Origin: Argyresthia goedartella
Taxonomy: Eukaryota; Arthropoda; Insecta; Lepidoptera; Argyresthiidae
Assembly: GCA_949825045.1 (NCBI GenBank)
Contig: OX463813.1
Coordinates: forward strand, 2,418,001 to 2,482,000
DNA: 64,000 nt
Reading direction: 5' to 3'
Of the stretch, positions 10,533 to 21,035 are shown one piece after another (positions within the stretch are counted from its first letter, which is position 1; each line of letters opens with the position of its first letter). Below the pieces are notes generated by a model. The model had not been told where the DNA came from. It did not search any database and saw nothing but the letters and a program-made list of their open reading frames with translations. Both the position numbers and the translations under genes were made by a program.

Positions 10533-11699
10533 ATCACTGATGGAAATTTATAACTAGTTTAGTAACAGTGACTTCCTGTGTTTTAAATGTGATGCCAAAC
10601 AGATATGGCTGTCGGTTGTAGCCTCGTTTGTGACTCGTTTCTATAGTTACCAGTCACCGTTCGCTTGAATTTATTTTCAGTAGCTTTCTGTGCGTATTGG
10701 CTAAAGACCTATCAGATTAAATCTTCATCAGTAATGGAAATTACTAACTAGTTTAGTTACAGTGACTTGCTATGTTTTAAATGGGATGCCAAACAGATAT
10801 GGCTATCGGTTGAAACCTCGTTTGTGACTCGTTTCTATAGTTACCAGTCACCGATCGCTTGAATTTATTTTCAGTAGCTTTCTCTGCTTATTGGCTAAAG
10901 ACATATCAGGTTAAATCTTCATCAGTAATGGAAATTACTAACTAGTTTAGTTGCAGTCACTTCCTGTGTATTAAATGGGATGCCAAACAGATATGGCTGT
11001 CGGTTGTAGCCTCGTTTGTGACTCGTTTCTATAGTTACCAGTCACCGATCGCTTGAATTTATTTTCAGTAGCTTTCTCTGCTTATTGGCTAAAGAACTAT
11101 CAGATTAAATCTTCATCAGTAATGGAAATTACCAACTAGTTTAGTTACAGTGACTTGCTATGTTTTAAATGGGATGCCAAACAGATATGGCCATCGGTTG
11201 AAGCCTCGATTGTGACTCGTTTCTATAGTTACCAGTCACCGATCGCTTGAATTTATTTTCAGTAGCTATCTCTGCTTATTGGCTAAAGACCTATCGGATT
11301 AAATCTTCATCAGTAAAGGAATTTACTAACTAGTTTCGTAACAGTGACTTCCTGTGTTTTAAATGGGATGCCAAACAGATATGGCTATCGGTTGTAGCCT
11401 GGTTTGTGAGTCGTTTCTAAAGTTACCAGTCACCGATCGCTTGAATTTATTTTCAGTAGCTTTCTCTGCTTATTGACTAAAGACCTATCAGACTAAATAT
11501 TCATCAGTAATGGAAATTACTAACTGGTTTAGTTGTTGCAGTCACTTCCTGTGTATTAAATAGGACGCCAAACAGACATGGCTATCTGTTGAAGCCTCAT
11601 TTGTGACTCGTTTCCATGGTTACCAGTCACTGATCATTTGAATTTATTTTCAGTAGTTTTCTGTGCTTATTGGCTAAAGAACTATCAGATTAAATCTTC
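10533..11699. repeat. Six-unit 194-bp tandem array, D2 copy
   Basis: The array has the same six units and order as 4756-5922. Each unit is more like its positional partner in D1 than like its neighbours (for instance, the gttgttgcagtc 3-bp insertion sits in the sixth unit of both). The block was therefore copied after the array had formed. Confidence 0.9.
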
Positions 11700-11914
11700 A
11701 AAGTTACTGATTAGGGCTGTAAGCAAAACTACTTTTATTTGGGTGTTATATTGTTATTGTAACATTGACATCAATGTTTTTAATTCAAAACGACCATGAC
11801 TGTTCGCCGCGCACAGTGCTTGAATGTTCAACGGACCATTTTATATACTTTTTATAGAACGGAAAATATACTTTTTGAAGTCCACTTAAAGATTTTACAT
11901 CATATAATGGGACA

Positions 11915-12300
11915 ACAAAAGTGTATCAAAATTCCAAATTCCAAATTCCAAATTACAAATGTCTTTGTTACTGTAGATATTTCCATATACTTAGTAAACG
12001 TCATTTTTGCCACTTCTCTACATTGGACCACTGTGGGAGAAGAGGGCGTAGAAATTCCAACAGATTGATTTTGAGATCTCTTTTAAAAATTGGTTTTGCT
12101 TAACTATTACAAATATTATAATATTAATTATCACGCTTAATAAGCAGCAATAAATAATTGCAAAAATATAAGCTTTTAGCTATTAGGTAGATTAATCCCA
12201 TACAGTCCCATCATTTAAGTAATCTTGAACATTGTAATATCCCTTTTTGGACAAAGTCGCTTTAACATGTTTTTTAAATTGATCAATAGAAATGGTAACA
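11915..12300 (-). pseudogene. LINE 3' end and C-terminal remnant within D2
   Basis: Positional partner of 6140-6520. It has the same LINE tail on the minus strand, with the conserved 'cttctcccacagtggtcca' complement at about 12000-12050. Confidence 0.65.
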
Positions 12301-12302
12301 AA

Positions 12303-12560
12303 TAAAATGATCACCAAAGTATTTTTTTCTTACCCAAAATGGGTAAATGATCACTAAAAGTTGCAGTAAATATCAGGGCAAAATACTGCGGTAGCTTAGG
12401 TGAAGGGTAAAGGGGGTGAGCGAAGCGAAGCCCCCTTTATCCTTCGTGTTAGGTTGAACATGTAAGAACAACAAAAAATACTTTAAACATAAACTTAAGT
12501 ACATTAAACATAAAAGGAAGTTTGGTGATCATTTATCCAATCACAATTTGGTGATCATTT
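12303..12560. mobile_element. Element with GATCACCAAA inverted motifs (D2)
   Basis: Partner of 6530-6776. One of the inner motifs is altered (gatcactaaa), while the GC-rich hairpin block is intact. Confidence 0.45.
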
Positions 12561-12793
12561 ACTAATTCTGGCAGTCATTACGAATTTATTGGTAGTAAAT
12601 TTTCGAATTTTTTGGTAATCGTTTAAACACAAGCCGAATAGAAACATCCAGACCACGGCCGTATAGTATGTGCACTGCACATGTTACATTGAAACTAAAC
12701 CTCGACAATGGCCAGTTATCATCGCGCCTCCCGATGGACGTGGTAGGGTTCGGTAGGGTTGGCGCTTTTTGCCAAATGGATATTGTAATAAAT

Positions 12794-13160
12794 CCAACTA
12801 ATATTATAAATGTGAAAGTATAGCGATGTTAAGATGTTTTGATGTTTGAATGTTTGGATGTTTGTGTATTATTATTATTATTACTTACTGGGAAGTCTTG
12901 TTATATGCTATATTAACAGTTTCTATGAAATAAAACAACTTTTATTTATTAATTTATTTTATTTATTTGTGTGTTTGTGTCTCAATCACGCTAAAACGGC
13001 TGAATGTATTTGAATGAAATTTAGCACAGATATAGTTAATGAGCTAGATTAACAAATAGGATACATTTTGTCCGACTGCAACAGAGGGAGGGTAATGTTA
13101 TCTCGGTAAATGATAATTCCTGGAAACACGCAGATGAAGTTGCGGGCATCAGCTAGTATT
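12794..13160 (-). repeat. G repeat with AT-rich insertion (D2)
   Basis: Partner of 7017-7383. It is split at the same place by the same insertion, so the insertion predates the duplication. Confidence 0.6.
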
Positions 13161-13392
13161 GTAATAAATGTGGCTAATCAAAGATCGCATAGGAAACAAT
13201 TTAGTGTTGTATGTTATAGGAAATACGCTTAGAATAGATTCAAATTACTTATTACAGCTTGTATTTATAAGTCTTAGAAAGGTGTTCAAACCTGTAAGAT
13301 ATTTTTTTTATTTATGAATAAATTGGCTTTTGAAAAACAAAAAAAAAACAAAAAAAGCTAAATAAATAGACTGTGGCTCAACTAAAGTACCT

Positions 13393-13493
13393 CTGTGTAC
13401 CTAAATGTAATAATATCACTCGCTATTATTACATTTGGTACACAGCTTGGAGAATCCCTTGCTCCCGAGTGGGAGCAAGGGATTCTCCAAGCT
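13393..13493. repeat. Two abutting hairpins
   Basis: The first hairpin, 13393-13445, pairs CTGTGTACCTAAATGTAATA with its near-perfect complement around an 8-nt loop. The second, 13444-13493, is a perfect 23-bp inverted repeat (arms 13444-13466 and 13471-13493, starting AGCTTGGAGAATCCC) around the tetranucleotide GAGT. They share two bases, so the two form back-to-back stems. Confidence 0.9.
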
Positions 13494-13640
13494 GGAGACG
13501 TCGACAGACTGTGGCAGCTTGATTTTGAGTGTACGTCAAACTTTGAGCTGATGATTGTATTCTGGGTCTAATGCTTAGCATTTATCTAAGAGTCATGTTC
13601 TTGTTGGGCACATAACAAAAGATTCGATGTATACTTGTAA
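13494..13640. other. Unassigned sequence
   Basis: I see nothing recognisable between the double hairpin and the LINE tail. Confidence 0.3.
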
Positions 13641-13765
13641 TATTTGTAATACTTTATTGCATAAAGAAGTGAAAACAAAACAAATGTAAAGGAAATAATA
13701 TTTACAAAGGCGATCTTATCTCTAACAAGAGATTTATTCCAGCAAACCTAGAATGGAGAGGAAAA
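13640..13765 (-). repeat. LINE 3' end ('GCGAGCTTAT' family)
   Basis: It carries ctttattgcat, aaaggcgatcttatctctaac and agatttattccagcaaacc, matching the copies at 3181 and 24670. Confidence 0.6.
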
Positions 13766-14100
13766 AAAGAAACTTATGGTAGACAATTAAAAAATGTTAA
13801 TAAAAATAATAAACTACTTACCAATATCTACATAATACTTAAAATATGCTATATATAAATATGTTATATATACATAAATAGTAGATATAATAATAATAAT
13901 AATAATTTTAATTTCCAGAATAATTTACAATTATTCTAAAAATATTATTCTATTTAAATTGAAAATATCTGCTTAACCTAAATACAATTAATTATAAATA
14001 AAACATGATCTTTTATATGTATATAAATACTTATAATGGAAGAGAAACTAATACTTATAATGTATTTCACATTCTTATCTTATAATCAGTGACTATGATG
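13766..14100. other. AT-rich filler
   Basis: The stretch has many A/T runs and (TAA)n. It may be the remains of LINE UTRs; no coding or RNA signal is seen. Confidence 0.3.
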
Positions 14101-14102
14101 GA

Positions 14103-14300
14103 CGGTGGAACAAAGCATTCACAGGGTGGTGGCCAAGGTAAGACTAGGGGCAGACCAGCTGCCTGATGGTGCGACGACATCGCCAAGTGGACAGGATCTC
14201 AATGTATGCGGTTGGCACAGGTCCGTGCGGATTGGCGCTAAAGGAAGGGACCTGTGCCCTGCGGTGGGTTGATGTGGGCTGATTATGATGATTGATGACG
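14103..14300 (+). pseudogene. RTE-type LINE C-terminal remnant
   Basis: The plus-strand frame reads GQGKTRGRPAA*WCDDIAKWTG, then MRLAQVRADWR*. The GRP..RW.DDI pattern with a basic lead and a W-containing end is what the RTE fragment at 55885 also shows (TGKRSAGRPPARW). Two in-frame stops break it. The sequence ends in tgatgattgatga, a typical simple tail of such elements. Confidence 0.65.
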
Positions 14301-14380
14301 AATCAGTGATTGCTCGATCCAAAACTATTCGTTTAGGAAGATATAGTATTCGTTAATCTAATCAAATATAATCAAAAAAC

Positions 14381-14715
14381 CAGCCAAGTACGAGTGTTAC
14401 TCGTGCACGTAGAGTTCTGTACCACCGTACAATGGTAGGGATGGTGTGTAGTGAATAGTTTGGATTTTACATAACAAAATGATGTTTACAAAGTTATTGG
14501 TGCGGCTACTTTCACACTCCATGTACGTAACCAGGTGCATTCATAAATTTGTATGTGGTGTTAAAAGAATTGTTGTATGGGAGAAAATTTCAACTGTCTA
14601 AATATCACGGTTCATGATATAGAGCTGGTGACAGACGGACGGGCGGACGAACGGACAGCGGAGGCTTCGTAATAGGGTCCCGTTAGGCACCAATCGGGTA
14701 CGGAACTCTCAAAAT
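14381..14715 (+). repeat. F repeat copy
   Basis: This is nearly full length, from gccaagtacgagtgttactc to cgggtacggaactctcaaaa. It includes the gacagacggacgggcggacg stretch near 14630 and retains one arm only of the segment folded back at 3583. Confidence 0.75.
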
Positions 14716-14727
14716 GTAGCCCCATAA

Positions 14728-14835
14728 TGTCCTGACTGAGGGGCACGAGCCCTTACCGGGATACGAATAAGATTGAGCCATACACCACCACGCGGGCTCA
14801 GTGCGGGTCGATGGAGGGGTTTCGAGCTTGTGGCC
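14728..14835 (-). repeat. SINE-B variant-2 tail
   Basis: The block ggggcacgagcccttaccgg ... gattgagccata ... ctcagtgcgggt is the second type of SINE-B tail, seen joined to a SINE-B head at 50466 and 57207. No head is attached here. Confidence 0.55.
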
Positions 14836-14894
14836 AACCCGACTCGCCTCTGAAACAGTTTAACGATAACTTTTAATAGAAGCGGTTTCGTTTT

Positions 14895-15185
14895 CACAAC
14901 ATAGCGTCACGCTTTTTCCCATACGCGATGGCAGAGGCAAAATTGTGTCCACTTTGAGCCATTTATTCAATACTCCGTTTTGCGTGACAGGGGGCTAGCC
15001 CATCGCCGCAGCTATGAAGTAATGAAGGTTTCCACACGACTTTTTCCATCACCGTTAGAAAGTCCATATATTATATGGACATTTTAATTTATCTTAAGTA
15101 CATTAGTACTTAAGATAAATTAATTATCTCATTGGTACATGGTCAGGAATCGAACCTGCATCTCCTGTGTGACAACCATGAAACC
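14895..15185 (-). repeat. SINE-B variant 1, near full length, with fold-backs
   Basis: Read from 15185 leftwards: a tRNA-like head (gttcgattcctgaccatgta), a middle (aatgagataattaattt), and the tail with gggctagccccctgtcacgc and gtgggcacaat to agcgtgacgctatgtt. The middle contains a 17-bp perfect inverted repeat at 15085-15101/15106-15122, absent from other copies. Confidence 0.75.
15085..15122. repeat. 17-bp perfect inverted repeat, 4-nt loop
   Basis: TAATTTATCTTAAGTAC (15085-15101) pairs with 15106-15122 around ATTA. Other SINE-B copies have only one of the arms here. Confidence 0.9.
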
Positions 15186-15189
15186 CATT

Positions 15190-15876
15190 TAACCCCCCCA
15201 CAAAACCCAGATATTAGTGCACATTGCTATACGTACTTGGAACACAGTGAAATTTGCGTTTCCAATCAATTGATTCTCTATTTTACACAAAGATGTCACT
15301 ATACATAAACGTATAATCGAAATAAAATAAATAATCCGCAAAGTGCATCGTCAATTAAAATAATCTAAGTAACTAATAATTTAAAACTAGACACGCCTAA
15401 AAACTGAATACAATAAAAAAACACAATACTAAACTCAAAAAACTCAAAACTCAAAACGTTTATTCTGTAAATAGGCCACAAGGGTACTTTCACATGTCAT
15501 TTCATTTCATTTTTTACAGAACATTTGGTATTATTATTTGTATCATATTATCAGAAAAAAGTACTTAATTATTGTTTCTGAGAGATGTAAAAAGTCTCAA
15601 ATGTCATAATAAAATAATTAAAATATAAATAACAGAGATGTATAGTCTCTTTAGTGAATAATACAATGATGATAGGAGATGTAAATGGTCCCCACAGTCA
15701 AGAGTTGTATAATTAAATTAATCTTTGGAGGTGTAAAAGGCCTCCAAGTGTCCAGTAAAAGAAACTCTGGCAGTGAGGATGCTCACAATTAATTAGAACA
15801 ATTCAGTCCCAAGCATTTTTATCGTCTATGTACTCTTTAATACTGTAGTAAGCTTTAGAAATAAGCCTTTGCTCTA
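15190..15876. other. Unassigned AT-rich sequence with a LINE-like 3' end
   Basis: Positions 15430-15515 (aactcaaaacgtttattctg, then aataggccacaagggt) recur at 37260-37343 and look like the reversed 3' end of a dispersed element. The remainder, including the diverged 'gagatgtaaa' motifs at 15580-15740, is not assigned. Confidence 0.35.
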
Positions 15877-16240
15877 CTAAACAAATAAACCGCCCCAGGA
15901 CATGCCCGACCCAAAGGTACCCATCACACTGGCAGCATTACCGCGCTGCACGGCGAGTGAGATCCTTTGGATCAGGAACGCTCCGGAACCATTGTCAAAA
16001 CCTCGGTCCCTCAAGCGTCGCCCAATGTCCTTGACAAACATCCTGCCCTGAGCACCCCAAATACCCGTGGTCTCGACGGCCAAGGGAACAAACAGGTAGC
16101 TCCCCATCAGCTGTGCGTATTTTAGGCCTTTCTGCCGCGCCGCCGACTCCGCTGCAACCCCAGGTGTCGCCATGGTGGAGCCTATGTGGGATGCCGCGAA
16201 CGTGCACACACAAGTAGCATCCCACTATACATTGCATTTC
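15877..16240 (-). CDS. Retroelement C-terminal domain fragment, 110 codons open
   Basis: The minus-strand frame runs from upstream of 16209 to a stop at 15877 and reads FAASHIGSTMATPGVAAESA, then YLFVPLAVETTGIWG, ISLAVQRGNAASVMGTF. I recall the pattern 'VP.AVET.G..G ... RIS.A.QRGNAAS..GT' from the C-terminal end of non-LTR retrotransposon polyproteins in invertebrates, but cannot name the clade. A second, broken copy lies at 54222-54560 in the same orientation. No reverse transcriptase precedes this copy, so it is a 5'-truncated insertion whose last 110 codons happen to remain open. It is not likely to be a host gene. Confidence 0.5.
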
Positions 16241-16508
16241 CTTATCAATTGACTATTGGCAGTCGAGTGGCAACCCTGCTGGCTGCGTCCTCATGAATAT
16301 TCGACGGGCGGTAGTGAATTACTACTGATTTACGTTCCGCTGGCAACACCGACGCTAGTGGTAACGAGCTTTTATTATTTAAATTTTTCAGACCGTCAGT
16401 TCGGAGCACCCGAGGAGGGGATTGCGGAATCGATTCTATCTGTGGGAATCAGCTGTTTGATTAGTTGAAGAGGTATATAAGAATAGTGTTTAATGCGCCT
16501 TTTATTGG
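16241..16508. other. Unassigned sequence upstream of the retroelement fragment
   Basis: A pyrimidine-rich tttaaatttttcag at 16380-16391 resembles a splice acceptor, followed by about 70 open nucleotides. There is no matching donor or domain, so I leave it uncalled. Confidence 0.25.
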
Positions 16509-16890
16509 TTTATCTACAGACGTATCATAAACCTTTTACTGCGTCCAAAAACCGCACGTTACGACCAGCATAACGATATACTACTTGGTAAAACTTCATT
16601 TATAATCTTGATATTGATCATTGTGACCAAAATGTACCAAAATTTGTGAAATTATGACATTCAAATTTCGCATGCCGACGCCCGCCTGCGTGCCGCCCCT
16701 AGTTTGTCTGTGGAGTTGGTACTACAGAACAAGCTAAACAAGTGCAGAGCAATTATCAATACCGCCATGCTGGTCGAACATGCGGTTCCTGAACACATCA
16801 AAGAGAGCTTATGATATGTGTGTAGATAAACTAATGTATGTAACTGTACATAATTAGGCATTATGTATCAGTCACCGTAAACTACTATTG
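16509..16890 (+). mobile_element. 'A' element, copy 2
   Basis: The copy is complete, from tttatctacagacgtatca through the inverted end tgatatgtgtgtagataaa near 16830 to the tail gcattatgtatcagtcac. Its minus-strand frame (16861-16661) is the counterpart of those in the other copies. Confidence 0.6.
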
Positions 16891-17051
16891 ATAAGCCTGC
16901 AGAGAATAACATATTTTCTGGGCAGCTTTTTTTTCCAAAATCTGATAGATATTGTTGTAGACGCCTTATTACTTTTTTCCTTCTGAGGATGATTAATATT
17001 GGAGGTAAAGAAATAAAGAAATTTCATAGATGAAATCATATGGCTTATTTA

Positions 17052-17494
17052 ATCGCACAGCACAAATACTGATTTTCACAGCAAGAAAGGATCAACAAAA
17101 ATAAGATAAGACATAAGATATAAGATATTTATTCATAATTGTCATTACAAGTCCAGAAATTAAAATAAGATAGTTGTAGAATGTCATGTACATGAATTAC
17201 AAAGCAGATTGTAATAATGTCAACAATTGATTAATATAAAATGTTAAAGATTTAAAAATAAAATGTCATACGTTTAGCGTAAATAGTTCATTATAATTGT
17301 AAAACGTTTGCTCGACTAGCCAGCTAGAATACTTTTTATGTTTTAAGCATTTTCGTTGTTCTTACATATTCAACCTAACACGAAGGATTAAGGGGTCTTC
17401 GCTTCGCTCACCCCCTATACCCTTCACCTAAGCTACGGCAGCATCTTGCCCTGATATTTGCTGTGCAAATCAGTATGTTTGACGTGCAGTTTAT
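17052..17494. mobile_element. 'Q' TIR element, copy 1
   Basis: The left end, gcacagcacaaatactgatt + ttcacagca, and the right end, tgctgtgcaaatcagtatgt + ttgacgtgc, are inverted copies. The right interior carries the CCTAACACGAAGGAT block with its GC-rich stem. An AT-rich segment at 17105-17330 looks like a LINE 3' end inserted in the middle. Confidence 0.55.
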
Positions 17495-17711
17495 TATTTC
17501 CCTTTTGTTTCTTTGCGTTCCGTTCGTTTTGACGTGTGGCCAACGCAATTCTCCTCTCTATGTATATTTAGACCGAACCGGCATGAACGTGGTCACAAGG
17601 CCACCGGAAGCATGCTTCACGTTTATCGCTCGATTTTATTGGCTACTGACTGATTTGGCGACGTGACGTGGCGTAAGACTGCTGTCAATATGAATTATAC
17701 TAAATACATTT
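17495..17711. other. Unassigned sequence
   Basis: An open frame (17463-17666) begins inside the Q element's right inverted end and has no recognisable domain. Confidence 0.3.
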
Positions 17712-17967
17712 TGACGACCCAAATGGCCGAGTCGGCAGTGACCCTGCCTACGAAGCCAAGGGTCCCGGGTTCGAGTCCCGGTGGGGGCAAATATTCGTTT
17801 GATGAGAACGGATGTTTGTACCCTAGTCATGGTTGTTTATCTATCTAAGCATAATATTTATCTATATAAGTATGTGTATCGTTGTCTAATACCCAAGATA
17901 CAGGGAATCCTAGTTTGGGGCTAGATCAATGTGTGTAAATGGTGTCCAAGGTATTATTATTATTACA
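17712..17967 (+). repeat. SINE-A, full copy 1
   Basis: The head tgacgaccc.aatggccgag is tRNA-like, with an A-box-like tggccgagtcggc and a B-box-like gggttcgagtccc. It is followed by a conserved body (gtttatctatctaagcataa, tgtgtatcgttgtctaatac) and an ATT-rich tail after gtccaaggta. TACATT occurs just before the head (17705) and just after the tail, a possible short target duplication. Confidence 0.8.
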
Positions 17968-18790
17968 TTACAATGTCTATTTAGGATAGCTGACATACAT
18001 ATAAAATACAAGGTTAAGGGGATACCTCGTCCGTGCAAAGGTCCGTACTCCAGGCGGAAAGAGCCGCAGTGTGAGAGGGACGGAATTGGGGAAAAATTAC
18101 ATAACGTAGCGACAAACCACAGAAAAATTGTTTATAAATAAACTAGGCAATTTTGTCGAAAATATTTTCAAGGAGAGTTTACTTTTACATAATATCCACG
18201 TTTAGAATGCAATTCCGTAATGAAATCAGTTAGGATATCAGAATTAGAGAATAAACCAAAACAATTTAGAGGTTTCTTCACAATTAAATTCTATCAAGAA
18301 CATTTCACCCAATGGCGTTTTCCTTCAGGGAGAATCTTAATCAAATATTCAATAAAAGTTAAATTAAAAATCAAACCTATAAATTAATTTATAGTGTAGT
18401 AAATGTATTCGAAAAAAACCTCATAGTTTTTTCGTATCACCTTAACACATTGGTTGCCCATGACGTAAATGTGTGTTTGATGAACTTTCATCGAGTGCCT
18501 CGGTAGCGCATGCGCATTTTATAAAACTAGTTAGTTACTACTATCCTGGCATCGGCGATTTTTCGATGAAATCTGTTAATTAGGGCTTCTTATAATTAAG
18601 CCATAGTCACTGAGCAATCGATAAATTTTGTTCGGTGCAAGGAAAATCGATCAAATGAATTTTGATGTCATATAGAGCTGGAGACCTGGTGACGCCAGAA
18701 GGTGACATTTTCCCGTTACAGGTTTTGAATTTTATTACCATGGCATGAGGTTTGAAATCGCGATGCCTCATAACCAGGTCCAGGTGTTAA
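17968..18790. other. Unassigned sequence
   Basis: No gene is recognised. The segment 18690-18780 (ttaccatggcatgaggt) recurs at 19480-19525, a small unclassified repeat. Confidence 0.3.
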
Positions 18791-18925
18791 GCGTCACATA
18801 ATTTCCCACATGGGGAGGCAGGGGCACAGTTGTGCCCACGTTGAACCAGTTATTCAATACTGTATTTTGCGTGACTGGGGGCTAGCCTACCGCCGAAGAA
18901 ATGGAGCTATGAAGGTTTCCTCAAG
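18791..18925 (-). repeat. SINE-B variant-1 tail
   Basis: The block aggcacaattgtgcccac-like, cagttattcaatact and ggggctagcc are in the order expected for the minus strand; the head is missing. Confidence 0.6.
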
Positions 18926-18944
18926 AAGTTTTCTTTTATAACAA

Positions 18945-19135
18945 AGCTCTCTGGCATTGCGGTCTAAGCTCTTAATCCCAAATGAGAGGTCCCGGGTTCG
19001 ACTCCTGGCTAGGAATTCATAATAAAATACCCCAGTTCCGGGATGTTAATATTTGTGTGAAGTCTGTTTCTAGTTCATACGACACAGGGTATCTTAGTGT
19101 GGGTCCAGAAGCAATGTATATGTGCCTGTATACAT
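18945..19135 (+). repeat. SINE-C, full copy
   Basis: A tRNA-like head (tctggcattgcggtctaagc ... gtcccgggttcgactcctgg) is followed by the C tail (ctagttcatacgacacaggg, tcttagtgtgggtccagaag, caatgt). Tail copies without a clear head lie at 29300, 31590, 43165 and 52060. Confidence 0.65.
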
Positions 19136-19527
19136 ATAAATGTAGGTATTTAGTAGAGATATCGCGAATATTCGCATTCGCATTCGCTTATGCCCATCGT
19201 TCGCATCATTTTGAACATTTGCATTTAACGAGGCTAATATTTTGTGAAGGAAATTACCAACTTTTTCTGATAAATTATATTAATTTTGAATTTAGACAGT
19301 TAAAAACTAATGTAACAATACAATTTTTATATGAAGTAATAGAATAAAATGATGGTATTGATCAACGTATCGGGTTAAACGCCTGTGCTTCTCGGTGCGG
19401 ACATACCTAAGCTAGCTTTAGTGTTGTCTAAATGTGAAAAAATTACATTCGTGTAATCCCTCGAGCACACTAGTACCCAAAAACCCGTTATAGGTTTAAA
19501 TTTTACTACCATGGCATGAGGTACAAA
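19136..19527. other. Unassigned sequence
   Basis: It contains a short attcgc run near 19170-19185 and no gene. The frame 18982-19347 runs through the SINE and is not a gene. Confidence 0.3.
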
Positions 19528-20099
19528 AATTAGTCAAATTATGTCATTCAAATTTCGAACGCCGACGCCCGCCTACTCGCCGCCCCTAGTTTGTCTGTGA
19601 ATTTGATACTACTGAACAAGCTAAACAACTGCAGAGCAATGAGCAATGCCACAATGCCGGTCAAACATGCGGTTCCTAAACACATCAAAGAGAGATTATG
19701 ATATGTGTGTAGATAAAATAGTTTATCTTCACACGTATCATAAACTCTCTTTACTGCGTCCAAAAACCACACGTTACGCCCAGCATAATGATAAACTTCT
19801 TGGTAAAAACTCATTTCTTATCTGAAAATTTGTACATAACAATCAATGTACAAACATTTGTCAAATTATGACATTCAAATTTCGAACGCCGACGCCCGCC
19901 TGCCTGCCGCCCCTAGTTTGTCTGTGAAGTTGAACTTAATAAGCTAAACAACTGCAGAGCAATGATCAATGCCACAATGCCGGTCGAACATGCGGTTCCT
20001 GAACACATCAAAGCGAGCTTATGATATGTGTGTAGATAAACTAGTGTATGTAACTATACGTAATTAGTCATTATGTATCAGACACATAAACTACTATAA
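19528..20099 (+). mobile_element. 'A' element, one truncated and one full copy in tandem
   Basis: 19528-19716 is a copy lacking its left end. 19722-20099 is a complete copy beginning tttatcttcacacgtatca. They are joined directly at the inverted-end sequence (gtgtgtagataaaatagttt), so one inserted beside the other or the pair arose by unequal exchange. Confidence 0.6.
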
Positions 20100-20914
20100 G
20101 ATCAGCCTCGTTAGTATAAAAAATACCCATCGACTGTGAGTAGGACGTCGGACCAACACCCGCAGGGTTGCATAGCTCAGATAAACAAAAATAAACCATT
20201 GTACACGGAAAAACGTAAAACGTCAGTATTTTGAACGAGTATACCTTTTTAATAATAAAATATAAAATGTAGATGAACTTTATTTGTTTTCTACAAAATT
20301 AAGCTTAATTTATATTACAATTACAGATCTATTTTTTTAAGCTAATAAGCTCTGCAGTGTTTTGTAAGCCCTGCACTGGGTAGTCCTGAATTTCACTATA
20401 AATTAATGACAAATACAATATGAACTCATTGTGAGCGGTAGCTAGCTATGTGATACAATAATGCTTGTGATATCTGTAGTCAAGTTATTTTCTCAAAAAT
20501 AGTACGATATGTTCCCATAATATCTGTGAAGATAGTATCCGAAAGTGACTCATCCTGGACAATTTTTTGAAGTGTCCAGGAAAACGCAAAAGTGTCCAGT
20601 AAGTAAGTATGAAATCCCATTACATATCATAATATTTAAATATTAAACTATTTTTTTTTCAAAGATAAGCTAAGGATGTTAATGACTGTTAAGAGCCTTT
20701 AATAAAAAGGAGGTACCTTTTTTAATGAATAGAGGTTGCCGTGTCCGAATTTCACTTATATTGCACAGTGTAAAATGGCGGCAAACTCAGTTCATTTGTA
20801 TTTTTTACTATTTTGTTACTAATTAGGAATTAGGAATTCGATACTAACAGAAGAAAAAGACGAATAAAATAAAATATTCTCAATTAACATAAATGGTTTT
20901 ATTTTTAAGACAAG
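20100..20914. other. Unassigned AT-rich sequence
   Basis: No gene, RNA or repeat family was identified. 'gtgtccag' occurs twice near 20570-20600. Confidence 0.3.
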
Positions 20915-21035
20915 CCATAAGTGCCATCCTGGCCTTCGACCATAAGTGCCATCCTGGCCTTCGACCATAAGTGCCATCCTGGCCTTCGACCATGAGTGCC
21001 ATCCTGGCCTTCGACCATAAGTGCCATCCTGGCCT
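20915..21035. repeat. 25-bp minisatellite, about five units
   Basis: The unit CCATAAGTGCCATCCTGGCC + TTCGA starts at 20915, 20940, 20965, 20990 and 21015. Units are identical but for one A-to-G change in the fourth. The minus strand stays open through it, giving an artificial repetitive frame. Confidence 0.95.

Larger units (their letters stand above)
10378..13286. repeat. Block D2: second copy of the 2.9-kb duplication
   Basis: This matches D1 with an offset of about 5,777 bp from ctcccaattag at 10378 to aaaggtgtt at 13286. It begins inside the gypsy pol sequence and ends in AT-rich DNA (caaacctgtaagat) that is not gypsy. Differences from D1 are mostly single bases, for example within the 194-bp array, plus short indels. 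Confidence 0.9.

Noticed and set aside
4601..13286. D1 and D2 as the LTRs of the gypsy element
   Set aside because: They lack TG...CA ends, D2 starts in the middle of pol, and a proper LTR with an adjoining polypurine tract is found at 7504-8639.
16380..16465. Splice-acceptor-like tract followed by an open stretch
   Set aside because: No matching donor, domain or conservation signal; such tracts are common in AT-rich DNA. The TCAGTT at 16396 lacks a DPE at +28.
17712..17790. tRNA-gene-like sequence with A and B boxes
   Set aside because: The same sequence heads at least ten dispersed copies followed by a common body and ATT-rich tail, so it is a SINE head. SINE-B (63712) and SINE-C (18945) heads were rejected as tRNA genes for the same reason.
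20915..21035. CRISPR-like array
   Set aside because: The 25-bp units abut with no spacers, and the context is an insect genome.
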